Below are positions 1 to 7,717 of a stretch of DNA of 64,000 nucleotides, one piece after another; positions within the stretch are counted from its first letter, which is position 1, and each line of letters opens with the position of its first letter. This DNA is from a bacterium (lineage in GTDB: Bacteria > JAHJDO01): positions 39,209-103,208 of the forward strand of contig JAUSPT010000054.1 in assembly GCA_030652805.1 (NCBI GenBank), written 5' to 3'. The translations under genes were made by a program, and so were the position numbers. A model generated the notes under the pieces. That model was not told where the DNA came from, searched no databases, and saw only the letters and a list, made by a program, of their open reading frames with translations.

Positions 1-290
1 AGTCGATAAATAGTGGCGCACATACCTACCTCGCTGCTTGTCATGCTTTCGATAAGCATGATGTTGGCAATGACAGAGAATAATCCTGATATTAATCCCC
101 ACATTAAAGTAATATTGAAATTCTCGCTACAACCGATTTTTTTTGCAGTTAGCATAAATACAGACGCCCAGACCATTCCGATAACAGCCACATAAATACC
201 TCTGGAACGCTGCTTCCGCGCATAAAATTTAAATACTAAATCATTCAACGCAGCAAACAACAGGCTGCCAAGTGCAAATACAATAATCAT
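1..290 (-). CDS. EamA/DMT-family membrane transporter (partial)
   Basis: Translating the minus strand from the ATG at 290 gives 96 codons, open to the window edge, so only the N-terminal part is present. The product is strongly hydrophobic: it starts MIIVFALGSLLFAALNDLVF, followed by further membrane segments around residues 32-46 and 62-80 (WGLISGLFSVIANIMLI), with a basic KFYARKQRSRG loop between. This spacing fits one half of an EamA (drug/metabolite transporter) protein, which exports small molecules or carries lipid-linked sugars; the substrate cannot be read here. It begins 16 bases after the stop of the XRE-cupin gene, so the two probably share a transcript. The family call is moderate because less than a third of the protein is visible. 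Confidence 0.7.
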   Translation of the reverse strand, partial: MIIVFALGSLLFAALNDLVFKFYARKQRSRGIYVAVIGMVWASVFMLTAKKIGCSENFNITLMWGLISGLFSVIANIMLIESMTSSEVGMCATIYR

Positions 291-306
291 ATCAGTTCTT
301 AATCAT

Positions 307-876
307 TTAATTTAACAAATAGATCACCAAAATTTTTGCTTCATCTTGCCCCATATTTCTAGGCACATGGGGAATTCTGCCATCAAAAAATATTGAATCC
401 CCTTTTCCTAAAAGTATTTTCTTTTTTCCATATTCAAATTCTATTTTCCCTTTTAATATAAAAAGGAACTCGTTTCCATCAGTTGAAACAAGTTTTCTTT
501 TTGAACCCTTCTTTAAGGTTAAAATAAAGGATTCAAATAATGAAGTTTTTTTATTTTCCGTTATTATTAATGATTCATATATAAATCCTCTGGCATTTTC
601 TCTTTCAATTATTTTCCTCTCATTTTTTCTTACAATAATATAAGATTGCTTGTGTTTTTTATTTATTCCCTTAACAAGTTCAGCCATATCGACATTCAAA
701 GCATTTGATATCCTTAACAAAACCGGCAGTGATGGAATGGTTCTAAAATTTTCTACTTTAGATAAAAGGCTTTTTGAAAGGCCGGTTCTATTTGCTATCT
801 CCTGCAGACTCAAATTTTTATCTTTTCTAATGCGACGGATCTGCAGACCTATTGTTATTAAATTGATTGCTTTCAT
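307..876 (-). CDS. XRE-family regulator with C-terminal cupin domain
   Basis: This 189-aa protein has an N-terminal helix-turn-helix of the XRE/Cro type at about residues 10-64 (IRRIRKDKNLSLQEIANRTGLSKSLLSKVEN is spread over 13-43) and a C-terminal cupin_2 barrel at about 110-187 (ending GDSIFFDGRIPHVPRN). The architecture is that of the PuuR/MppR-like regulators, which bind a small ligand in the cupin and repress nearby genes. The gene lies just upstream of an EamA transporter on the same strand, the usual target of such regulators, so control of that exporter is a reasonable inference. No good Shine-Dalgarno precedes the ATG. A TTGACA box at 908-913 (minus strand) and a short palindrome at 926-938 lie upstream. 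Confidence 0.88.
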   Translation of the reverse strand: MKAINLITIGLQIRRIRKDKNLSLQEIANRTGLSKSLLSKVENFRTIPSLPVLLRISNALNVDMAELVKGINKKHKQSYIIVRKNERKIIERENARGFIYESLIITENKKTSLFESFILTLKKGSKRKLVSTDGNEFLFILKGKIEFEYGKKKILLGKGDSIFFDGRIPHVPRNMGQDEAKILVIYLLN

Positions 877-925
877 TGTTTCGCATATTGCAACATAATT
901 TCCTATTTGTCAACTAAATTGTTAT

Positions 926-938
926 TAAACGTCGTTTA
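926..938. promoter_or_regulatory. Short palindrome TAAACG-T-CGTTTA, possible operator
   Basis: Perfect 6-base arms around a single base lie in the 170-bp divergent gap, just upstream of a minus-strand TTGACA (908-913). Placement and size would suit autoregulation by the XRE-cupin regulator. There is one copy only, so this is weak evidence. Confidence 0.35.
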
Positions 939-985
939 GAAATACTCTATTCCGATGAATATCGGGTGACTGCCTGCTTTTAAAA

Positions 986-1014
986 TTGCTATTTCATGCT
1001 TAATATAATATAAT
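986..1014 (+). promoter_or_regulatory. Sigma-70-like promoter TTGCTA-N17-TATAAT
   Basis: TTGCTA at 986-991 and TATAAT at 1009-1014 are 17 bases apart. Initiation near 1021 would give a short leader to the sugar-dehydratase gene and start the first glycan operon. A second overlapping TATAAT lies at 1004-1009. Confidence 0.55.
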
Positions 1015-1050
1015 TTATAGCACTATTAAAAACATATTATGGGAGAAAGT

Positions 1051-2043
1051 ATGAGTAAGGAAACGGATAGGAAATTCTGGAAGAATAAAAGAGTATTTAT
1101 TACAGGAGCAAACGGGTTTTTAGGCTCGTGGCTTACAAAGGCATTGGTTGACTCTGGCGCAAGAGTAGTGGTTTTAATCAGAGACTGGATCCCAGGCTCC
1201 GTCCTGACAAATATGAAGAATGTTTATAACAGCTTGGAAGCTGTTGTAAAGGGAGATCTTATAGATTACCAGCTTATAGCTCGTATCCTTAATGAGCACA
1301 ATATAGACTCATGCTTTCACATTGGAGCGCAGACAATAGTAGGAATTGCAAATAGGTCTCCTATTTCTACATTTGAGTCCAATATAAGGGGCACATGGAA
1401 TATTCTTGAGGCGGCAAGGAACATAGGGCTAGAGCGAATAGTTATAGCATCCAGTGATAAGGCTTATGGAGAGCAGCAAGATTTACCATATAAAGAGTCC
1501 TATTCGCTAAATGCACTTCATCCATATGATGCATCAAAGGCATGCACTGACATACTTGCGAGAACTTATGCCTGTACATATGATATGCCGATTGTTGTAA
1601 CAAGGTGTGCCAATATTTATGGAGGCGGAGACCTGAATTTCTCAAGAATTATCCCGGACACAATTAAATCTATTCTCCAGAATAAAAATCCCATTATCAG
1701 GAGCGATGGAACCCCGCTGAGAGATTATATCTATATTGACGATGCAGTTAATGCGTATCTTCTTGCTGCAGAAAAGGCTGATAAAAAAGGAATAAAGGGA
1801 GAAGCATTTAATTTTGGATCAAATAGCCCTGTAAAAGTATTGGACCTAGTAAAGGAAATTATTGCGGTTTCCGGAAGCAAGTCTTTGAAGCCTGTTATAG
1901 AAGGTAAAGGTGGAGGTAGAGGTAAAGGAGAGATAAACAACCAATACCTGTCAAGCACCAAAGCAGAAAAGCTTCTGGGATGGAAACCAGTTTATAGTCT
2001 GGAAAAGGGACTTAGGGAAACTATTAAGTGGTACAAAGATTGA
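1051..2043 (+). CDS. NAD-dependent nucleotide-sugar dehydratase/epimerase (CDP-glucose 4,6-dehydratase-like)
   Basis: Extended SDR enzyme of about 330 aa. The NAD-binding TGANGFLG motif is at residues 18-25, a SSDKAYG catalytic segment at 134-140, and the YxxxK pair is Y159/K163. The KFWKNKRVFITG start and the SDK (rather than STDE) active-site segment resemble CDP-glucose 4,6-dehydratases and their relatives. The next gene is a CDP-paratose/tyvelose-epimerase type enzyme, so a CDP-hexose substrate is likely but not proven. I prefer the ATG at 1051, which has GGGAG at 1041-1045, over the ATG at 1039. Residues about 285-294 (GKGGGRGKGE) are coded by a hexamer repeat array and look like a foreign insert in a surface loop. 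Confidence 0.85.
   Translation: MSKETDRKFWKNKRVFITGANGFLGSWLTKALVDSGARVVVLIRDWIPGSVLTNMKNVYNSLEAVVKGDLIDYQLIARILNEHNIDSCFHIGAQTIVGIANRSPISTFESNIRGTWNILEAARNIGLERIVIASSDKAYGEQQDLPYKESYSLNALHPYDASKACTDILARTYACTYDMPIVVTRCANIYGGGDLNFSRIIPDTIKSILQNKNPIIRSDGTPLRDYIYIDDAVNAYLLAAEKADKKGIKGEAFNFGSNSPVKVLDLVKEIIAVSGSKSLKPVIEGKGGGRGKGEINNQYLSSTKAEKLLGWKPVYSLEKGLRETIKWYKD
1903..1932 (+). repeat. Hexamer array (GGTAAA/GGTGGA/GGTAGA), 5 units, inside CDS
   Basis: Five six-base units read GGTAAA, GGTGGA, GGTAGA, GGTAAA, GGAGAG. They encode Gly/Lys/Arg in an otherwise ordinary SDR enzyme. The same unit class recurs at 18739, 20417, 21917 and, inverted, at 22143. Confidence 0.8.
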
Positions 2044-3059
2044 AGATATTGATAACAGGTGGTTGTGGCTTTATTGGTTGTAATGCTGCAAAACGCTTTA
2101 TAGACAAAGGGTATGAGGTAGCGGTTCTGGACAATCTCTCAAGAAAGGGTTCTAAGGAAAATCTTGAATGGCTTAAACAGCAGGGAAAATTTGAGTTCAT
2201 AGATTGTGATATCAGGAATTATGCGAAGGTCAAGAAGGTTTTTGCAGATAGAAATAGTATTGACGTTGTGCTTCATCTTGCTGCGCAGGTGGCAGTTACA
2301 ACTTCCGTTTTAAATCCAAGAGAAGATTTCCAGATAAATGTGCTTGGAACATTTAATCTTCTGGAGGCAATAAGAGAGAACAAGCTTAATCCAATATTTA
2401 TTTATGCTTCCACAAACAAGGTTTATGGAGGAATGACTGACATAAAAGTGATTGAAAGAAACGGCAGATATGAATACGAATCTTTGCCAGAGGGAATTTC
2501 TGAGGAAAGAATATTGGACTTTCATTCCCCTTATGGCTGTTCAAAGGGCGCAGCTGATCAATATGTTAGAGATTATTCCAGAATATACGGGTTAAGGACT
2601 GTTGTTATGCGCCAGAGTTGTATTTATGGATACAGACAATTTGGCGTAGAAGACCAGGGCTGGGTTGCATGGTTTACTATAGCTGCATCTCTGGATAAAC
2701 CAATTACGATTTATGGAGACGGGAAACAGGTTAGAGACGTACTGTTTATTGATGATTTGGTTGATGCATATGAAAAAGCCATAGAGAATATAGAAACTGT
2801 TTCCGGGAAAATCTATAACATAGGCGGTGGCCCTAATAATAAGATGTCTTTGCTTGAACTTATTTCCTTTCTTGAGAAATTCTTGAATAAGAAAATAGAA
2901 TACAGTTTCAGCAACTGGCGGCCCGCTGATCAGCATGTGTTTGTATGCAGCGTTGAGAAAGCAGGAAAGGAACTTTCCTGGCAGCCTAAAACAGGTGTAG
3001 AAACTGGAGTAAAGAAACTGTCTGATTGGGTCAGGAAGAATAGGTCATTATTCAGATAA
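2040..3059 (+). CDS. CDP-paratose 2-epimerase-like (CDP-tyvelose epimerase family) SDR
   Basis: About 339-aa extended SDR. TGGCGFIG is at residues 6-13 and the catalytic YGCSK at 165-169 (HSPYGCSKGAADQYV). The segments LAAQVAVTTSVLNPREDF, YASTNKVYG and EDQGWVAWF are the ones I recognise from the RfbE/TyvE family, which epimerises C2 of CDP-paratose to give CDP-tyvelose. A frame-open GTG lies at 2028, but the family N-terminus begins at MKILITGG, which here is a TTG at 2040 overlapping the previous stop. No glucose-1-phosphate cytidylyltransferase or CDP-sugar 3-dehydratase is visible in the window, so the exact substrate stays open. Confidence 0.85.
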   Translation: MKILITGGCGFIGCNAAKRFIDKGYEVAVLDNLSRKGSKENLEWLKQQGKFEFIDCDIRNYAKVKKVFADRNSIDVVLHLAAQVAVTTSVLNPREDFQINVLGTFNLLEAIRENKLNPIFIYASTNKVYGGMTDIKVIERNGRYEYESLPEGISEERILDFHSPYGCSKGAADQYVRDYSRIYGLRTVVMRQSCIYGYRQFGVEDQGWVAWFTIAASLDKPITIYGDGKQVRDVLFIDDLVDAYEKAIENIETVSGKIYNIGGGPNNKMSLLELISFLEKFLNKKIEYSFSNWRPADQHVFVCSVEKAGKELSWQPKTGVETGVKKLSDWVRKNRSLFR

Positions 3060-3073
3060 TGGGAGAATAAGTG

Positions 3074-3097
3074 AACAATGGGTTTAAACCCATTGTT
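3074..3097. repeat. 24-bp perfect palindrome between epimerase and flippase genes
   Basis: AACAATGGGTTT is followed directly by its exact reverse complement, in the 49-bp gap upstream of the flippase. There is no loop and no T-run, so it is not a standard terminator. It could be a protein-binding site or a dispersed palindromic repeat. It occurs once in this window. Confidence 0.7.
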
Positions 3098-3108
3098 ATG
3101 GTGTATTT

Positions 3109-4353
3109 ATGTTAGCATTCATAAAAAAAGACTCTCTGTATAAGAACAGCGCATTGCTTTTTATTGCATCAATGGCAGGCAACTTCTTTCAATATCTTTT
3201 TCAATTCTTTATGGGAAGGAATCTCTCTATCGCTGATTTTGGCGCTATGAACGCACTGTTCTCATTTACAGTAATAACTTCAGTAGGAACAGGGACTATA
3301 GGCTTAGTTATCACAAAGTATATTGCAGGGTTCAAAGGCAAAAACGAAATAGGTAAGATAAAGGGGATTATTCTTAAATCTTCCAAGTATATTATTCCGG
3401 CAGGAGTTATTGTATCTATTTTAGTTTTTGCAGCCAGATTTCAGATTATGGATTACTATAAGTTAGAACATACATCTCCTGTAATAATAGTTAGTTTCTC
3501 GCTTTTTGTTTCGTGTATTTTAAGTTTATTTTTTGCTGTAGCGACAGGAATGCAGAGATTTAATTATATTGCTTTAGGGCAAATTTTAGGTCCTTTATCA
3601 AGGATTGGAAGCGGGGCTCTGCTTGTATGGCTGGGGTTCGGATTGAATGGAGCAATTCTTGCTTCTGTAGTGGCTAGCATAACAGGGATTTTGATATTTA
3701 GTAAAGTAATAAGAGATATTGTAAAGGTAAAGATTGAATCAGTAAAGAAATACAAGAAAGAAATGCTTCTTTTTTGCATGCCTGTGGCTATGTCGATTTC
3801 ATTTTACGCAGTATTGACAATGATTGACATGACACTTGTAAAGCACTATTTCTCTGCGAATATTGCAGGCCAATATGCGGCAATATCCGTGCTTGGAAAA
3901 AGCGTTCTGTATCTGCCCGGAGCAATAGTGTTGGTCATGTTCCCAATGGTGGCTGAAGCACATACAATTAATAAGGATACTCTTTCAATCCTAAAAAAAG
4001 CACTTATATCTACGGCATTTCTCTGTCTGGCGGGCATACTAATCTTCTTTTTATTCCCTGATTTTCTATTGAGATTGATTTCACGCGGCAGATATGTTGG
4101 TAATGTAAATCTTCTATGGATGTTTGGACTGGCTATGCTTCCATACGCGCTGACAGGAGTGATTAACAGCTTTCATATTGCGAGACATAAGATTAGTTTT
4201 ATTGTTGCACTTGTAATTATGACAATAGTGCAGGTTGCGTTAATATGTATGTTTCACAACTCACTGGAACAGGTTATATACATACTTTTAATCTGCGGGG
4301 TACTGCTTATATTGATAAATTTCGGATTGATTTTTTATGAAAGAAAGAGCTGA
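3109..4353 (+). CDS. Wzx-like polysaccharide flippase (MOP superfamily)
   Basis: 414-aa polytopic protein with about 12 hydrophobic segments. The N-terminal NSALLFIASMAGNFFQYLFQF and GRNLSIADFGAMNALFS are typical of the oligosaccharide flippase (RfbX/Wzx) branch of the MOP superfamily. Such proteins move undecaprenyl-linked oligosaccharides across the inner membrane. It sits between sugar-modifying enzymes and glycosyltransferases, and its 3' end overlaps the next GT2 gene by 17 bases, so the two are probably translationally coupled. A second flippase at 52941 suggests the region builds more than one glycan. Confidence 0.9.
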   Translation: MLAFIKKDSLYKNSALLFIASMAGNFFQYLFQFFMGRNLSIADFGAMNALFSFTVITSVGTGTIGLVITKYIAGFKGKNEIGKIKGIILKSSKYIIPAGVIVSILVFAARFQIMDYYKLEHTSPVIIVSFSLFVSCILSLFFAVATGMQRFNYIALGQILGPLSRIGSGALLVWLGFGLNGAILASVVASITGILIFSKVIRDIVKVKIESVKKYKKEMLLFCMPVAMSISFYAVLTMIDMTLVKHYFSANIAGQYAAISVLGKSVLYLPGAIVLVMFPMVAEAHTINKDTLSILKKALISTAFLCLAGILIFFLFPDFLLRLISRGRYVGNVNLLWMFGLAMLPYALTGVINSFHIARHKISFIVALVIMTIVQVALICMFHNSLEQVIYILLICGVLLILINFGLIFYERKS

Positions 4354-5305
4354 TTCAAAATACCCTTTTGTCTCAATAATAGTAATTGCAAAAGGGGTCT
4401 CCGAATATCTGGCAGAATGTATAGAGAGCTGCTTTGCGCTTGACTATCCGGAATTTGAGATTATATTCCTGCCGGATAAAGAAGCTAACCTGAATTACAA
4501 AGATGTTTCCGTTGTTCCTACGGGCGAGACAGGACCTGCAGTGAAGAGAAATATGGGAGTTAAAGAGGCTAAAGGAGAGATTGTTGCATTCATAGATGAT
4601 GATGTTTACCCTGCAAAGGGTTGGTTGAAAAATGCAGTTCGAAATTTCTCTGACCCGGAAGTAGCGGCTGTTGGCGGACCTGCTGTAACCCCTTATAATG
4701 ATGATGCTATGCAAAAAGCCAGCGGATTGGTATATTCATCTAAGCTTGTTAGTGGAGAATATAGTTATAGATATATTAAAGGAACAAGAAAAGAAGTAGA
4801 AGACTTTCCGTCATGCAATCTGATTGTAAGAAAAAGTGTTTTCGAAAAATTAGGAGGATTCAATACCAATTTCTGGCCTGGAGAGGATACTGTTTTATGT
4901 CTGGAGATAACAAAAAAATTAGGAAAAAAAATAATCTATGAACCTGAAGCCCTAGTATATCATCATAGAAGACGTTTGTTTAAAGAACATCTCAAACAGG
5001 TTACCAGTTATGCTAAGCATAGAGGTTATTTTGTTAAGAGATTTCCTCAGACATCTAAAAAGTTTTCCTATTTTGTTCCTTCGTTGCTTATTGCTGGAAT
5101 AGTAACGGGAGCATTCTTTACAGGGCTTTGTGTTTTCTTTAGATCTGTGTATTTTATTATACTTGGTATATATCTGATTTCAGTAGCATTTGAGACAGTA
5201 AAATCCAAAAATCTTTTAGTATTCCCAGGCATTATCTCCACGCATTTTGCCTACGGAATCTTCTTTATCAAAGGATTACTTTCTAGAAGGCTGGAAGAAG
5301 AATGA
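4337..5305 (+). CDS. GT2-family glycosyltransferase with C-terminal membrane segments
   Basis: 322 aa. The GT-A fold begins at VSIIVIAKG and continues through a FIDDDVYP metal-binding (DxD-type) segment near residue 90 and a WPGEDTVLCLEI acceptor motif near 180. Two to three hydrophobic segments follow residue 245, anchoring the enzyme at the inner membrane. It would transfer a sugar from a nucleotide donor to a lipid-linked acceptor. The start overlaps the flippase gene by 17 bases and the stop overlaps the next gene as ATGA, so it is part of one operon. Donor and acceptor cannot be read. Confidence 0.88.
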   Translation: MKERADSKYPFVSIIVIAKGVSEYLAECIESCFALDYPEFEIIFLPDKEANLNYKDVSVVPTGETGPAVKRNMGVKEAKGEIVAFIDDDVYPAKGWLKNAVRNFSDPEVAAVGGPAVTPYNDDAMQKASGLVYSSKLVSGEYSYRYIKGTRKEVEDFPSCNLIVRKSVFEKLGGFNTNFWPGEDTVLCLEITKKLGKKIIYEPEALVYHHRRRLFKEHLKQVTSYAKHRGYFVKRFPQTSKKFSYFVPSLLIAGIVTGAFFTGLCVFFRSVYFIILGIYLISVAFETVKSKNLLVFPGIISTHFAYGIFFIKGLLSRRLEEE

Positions 5306-6780
5306 AGATAATTATCGCATATCCGCCGCTTAGCTGCAAAGGAAACAAGAAAAAGGTCCCTCTTCTTTCCCAGAACAGACAGTTTCAATGGTTTCACAGT
5401 CCTACCTATATCTATCCCGTTGTTCCTGCCTGCGCTGCAACTATGCTCAAGAATGCCGGATATAACATGATCTGGTGTGACGGAATAGCCGAGAAAAAGA
5501 CGTATAAAGAATTTTTGAATTTTGTTGCTGAAGAAAATCCTGATTTGATAATGATGGAAACAAAAACGCCGGTAGTCAAACAGCACTGGAAAATCATCAA
5601 CGAACTCAAGATTCAAAATTCAAAACTCAAAACTGTCCTTGTCGGCGATCATGTGACTGCATTACCGGAAGAGAGCATGAAAAACTGCAATGTTGATTTT
5701 ATCCTGACAGGTGGAGATTACGATTTCCTTCTCCTTAATCTATGCGAGGTTCTAAAAAAACTCATCACTCATCACTCATCACTCATCACTAAATTAGAAC
5801 CCGGTATCTGGTATAGAAAAAACGGGGACATAAGAAATACGGGCAAGTTTAAGCTTGATCATGATCTAAATACTCTTCCTTTTATTGACAGGGATTTAAC
5901 AAAGTGGCAGTTATATGCGTATAAAAATGGAAATTATAAGCGGACACCCGGCACTTATATAATGGCAGGAAGGGACTGCTGGTGGGGGAAATGCAAGTTT
6001 TGTTCATGGACCACGCTCTATCCGAATTTTAGAACCAGAAAGCCAGAACATGTTTTAGATGAGATAGGAACGTTGATTGAGAGGTATCACATAAAAGAAA
6101 TTATGGATGATACGGGAACATTTCCTGTCGGAGAATGGCTGAGAGAGTTTTGTGATGGAATGATAAAAAGAGGATACAATAAAGAAATAAGATTTAGCTG
6201 CAATATGAGATTCGGCACGTTAGAGCAAAAAGATTATGATTTAATGGCAAAAGCCGGTTTCAGGTTTATACTCTACGGACTGGAATCCGCAAGACAGGAA
6301 ACACTTGACAGGATACATAAAAACCTCAAGGTTTCTGCAATAACAGAAGGCGCAAGAATGGCTAAGCAAGCAGGCTTGCATCCGCATCTTACAACAATGA
6401 TAGGATATCCATGGGAAACCAAAGAAGATGCATTAAGGACAATTCAACTCGCAAAGGAGCTTTTTCGCAAAGGCTATGTAAATACACTGCAAGCAACAAT
6501 AGTAATACCATATCCAGGAACGCCTCTTTTTGACGAATGCAAAAAAGGCAATCAGCTGAGAACTCTGGATTGGAACAGATATGACATGCAGGAACCTGTA
6601 ATGAAAACTCCTCTCACAGATGCTGATGTAAAACAATTTACACAGGGACTTTACAAGTCTTTCATAACTCCCGGTTTTATATTCAGAACTATAACTTCTA
6701 TAAGGGACTTTGATGATATAATTTTTATACTGCGCGCAGTAAAATCAGTTCTTGGGCATTTAACGGATTTTAGAAAATGA
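5302..6780 (+). CDS. B12-binding-type radical SAM protein with two heptamer-repeat inserts
   Basis: 492 aa. An N-terminal cobalamin-binding-like domain (about 1-170, with VLVGDHVTALPEE and DFILTGGDYDFL) is followed by a radical SAM barrel. The cluster motif is C226-WWGK-C231-KF-C234, a CX4CX2C spacing also seen in some GCWWGKC-type members rather than the commonest CX3CX2C. Later motifs include ILYGLESARQETLDRI and MIGYPWETKEDAL. The substrate is unknown; in glycan clusters such enzymes are candidates for methylating or rearranging sugars or lipids. Residues 101-111 and 154-163 are encoded by two different heptamer arrays (5604-5634, 5761-5790) that keep the frame open. Confidence 0.85.
   Translation: MKIIIAYPPLSCKGNKKKVPLLSQNRQFQWFHSPTYIYPVVPACAATMLKNAGYNMIWCDGIAEKKTYKEFLNFVAEENPDLIMMETKTPVVKQHWKIINELKIQNSKLKTVLVGDHVTALPEESMKNCNVDFILTGGDYDFLLLNLCEVLKKLITHHSSLITKLEPGIWYRKNGDIRNTGKFKLDHDLNTLPFIDRDLTKWQLYAYKNGNYKRTPGTYIMAGRDCWWGKCKFCSWTTLYPNFRTRKPEHVLDEIGTLIERYHIKEIMDDTGTFPVGEWLREFCDGMIKRGYNKEIRFSCNMRFGTLEQKDYDLMAKAGFRFILYGLESARQETLDRIHKNLKVSAITEGARMAKQAGLHPHLTTMIGYPWETKEDALRTIQLAKELFRKGYVNTLQATIVIPYPGTPLFDECKKGNQLRTLDWNRYDMQEPVMKTPLTDADVKQFTQGLYKSFITPGFIFRTITSIRDFDDIIFILRAVKSVLGHLTDFRK
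5604..5634 (+). repeat. Heptamer array (ATTCAAA/ACTCAAA), 4 units, inside CDS
   Basis: Units ACTCAAG, ATTCAAA, ATTCAAA, ACTCAAA, then ACT. Three heptamers equal seven codons, so the unit is read in all three frames (KIQNSKLK) without a stop on this strand. It lies in the B12-domain part of the radical SAM gene. Confidence 0.8.
5761..5790 (+). repeat. Heptamer array (CTCATCA), 4 perfect units, inside CDS
   Basis: Four exact CTCATCA units plus CT encode LITHHSSLIT. This is 127 bases after a different heptamer array in the same gene. The plus strand of the unit has no stop in any frame, while the minus strand (TGATGAG) does. Confidence 0.9.
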
Positions 6781-6849
6781 ATGTTTTTACATTTTTATAC
6801 TTGCATTGACATTTGCATAAGAATATAAACCGAAAAAAGAGGGAAAAAG

Positions 6850-7401
6850 ATGGACTTTGAAAAAGTTTTTCAGATAGTAGTTAATGATTTTAATAAAGAA
6901 GACGTAGCGTATGCTCTTATAGGAGGTTTTGCTGTTGGTGTATGGGGAATTATGCGCACAACTACAGATCTTGACTTTATCGTTTTGCTTAAAGATTCTC
7001 CAAAGATAGAGAAAATTATGAAAGAGCATAGTTATAGGTGTGTGTACAAAACAGAAAATGTGTCTCAATATGTATCAGATATAAAGATTTTTGGCGAAAT
7101 TGATTTTCTACACGCTTTTAGAAAAACATCCCTTTCTATGCTAAAAAGGGCGAAAGAACTTCCTGTATTTGGGGGAAAGTTTAAAGTAAAAGTTTTAATT
7201 CCTGAGGATATTATAGGTCTTAAATTACAGGCGTTAGTTAATGATAAGGAGAGAAAGCTTCGTGAATTTACTGATATTGAAGCTATAATGGATTATTTCA
7301 AGAAAGACTTAAACTGGTCTTTAGTGGGAGAATATTTTTCCCTTTTTAAGCAAGAGGCTAAATTTAAAAAGTTGGAGGCAAAATATGGGAATGCTAAGTA
7401 A
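6850..7401 (+). CDS. Nucleotidyltransferase-fold protein (AbiEii/MNT-like)
   Basis: 183 aa. ALIGGFAVGVWG at about residues 22-33 followed by TTDLDFIV is the G(G/S)-x9-13-D-x-D pattern of polymerase-beta-type nucleotidyltransferases. EDIIGLKLQALVND then REFTDIEAI fits the AbiEii/DUF6036-like branch. A small protein follows with a 17-base overlap, so the two look like a toxin-antitoxin or two-subunit nucleotidyltransferase pair. Which partner is inhibitory cannot be told from sequence. The start has AAAAAG/GGGAAAAAG upstream. The pair sits between a glycan operon and the repeat-flanked four-helix-bundle gene, in a patch that looks like inserted accessory DNA. Confidence 0.8.
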   Translation: MDFEKVFQIVVNDFNKEDVAYALIGGFAVGVWGIMRTTTDLDFIVLLKDSPKIEKIMKEHSYRCVYKTENVSQYVSDIKIFGEIDFLHAFRKTSLSMLKRAKELPVFGGKFKVKVLIPEDIIGLKLQALVNDKERKLREFTDIEAIMDYFKKDLNWSLVGEYFSLFKQEAKFKKLEAKYGNAK

Positions 7402-7603
7402 AAAAGAAAAAGAAGAATTACTAAAATTATCAAAATCCTTAAAATTGAGGGAAGACTTTCAAAATACAAAAACTAATTCTTTGAGTAAAAAAGAAAAGAT
7501 TAATTTGGATGATTATATAAAATTTCTAACTATTACCAATGCTTTGATAGACAACAGACCTAAGCCTTTTAAAAAAATAGAAGGAGATAATTTTGCAATA
7601 TGA
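7385..7603 (+). CDS. Small partner protein of the nucleotidyltransferase
   Basis: 72 aa, highly charged: a lysine-rich N-terminal half (SKKEKEELLKLSKSLKLRED) and a C-terminal LDDYIKFLTITNALIDNRPKPFKKI segment that looks like the conserved core. I recognise this layout as a small protein often coded next to nucleotidyltransferases in uncultured bacteria, but I know no assigned function. The start overlaps the nucleotidyltransferase gene by 17 bases, and a second ATG at 7391 is equally possible. Antitoxin-like is a guess from gene order and size only. Confidence 0.65.
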   Translation: MGMLSKKEKEELLKLSKSLKLREDFQNTKTNSLSKKEKINLDDYIKFLTITNALIDNRPKPFKKIEGDNFAI

Positions 7604-7689
7604 AAATCTGCATGCTCGCACTGCAAATTACGGCTGGAAAAATGTGTTATGTGTTTGATGGCTGAAACTGAAAATTGCCACGTGAAGAA

Positions 7690-7717
7690 GGGAAATAGAA
7701 AATGGAAAAAGGGAAAT
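7690..7717 (+). repeat. Heptamer array (GGGAAAT-type), 4 units, spanning a start codon
   Basis: Units GGGAAAT, AGAAAAT, GGAAAAA, GGGAAAT, then GGGG. The ATG of the four-helix-bundle gene (7702) lies inside the array. The array at 8119-8160, after the stop codon, is the same class in inverted orientation (AATTCCC), so the gene sits between inverted repeats. Confidence 0.75.

Noticed and set aside
13-195. 60-codon plus-strand frame at the window start
   Set aside because: The minus strand encodes a hydrophobic transporter here; the plus frame is its shadow.
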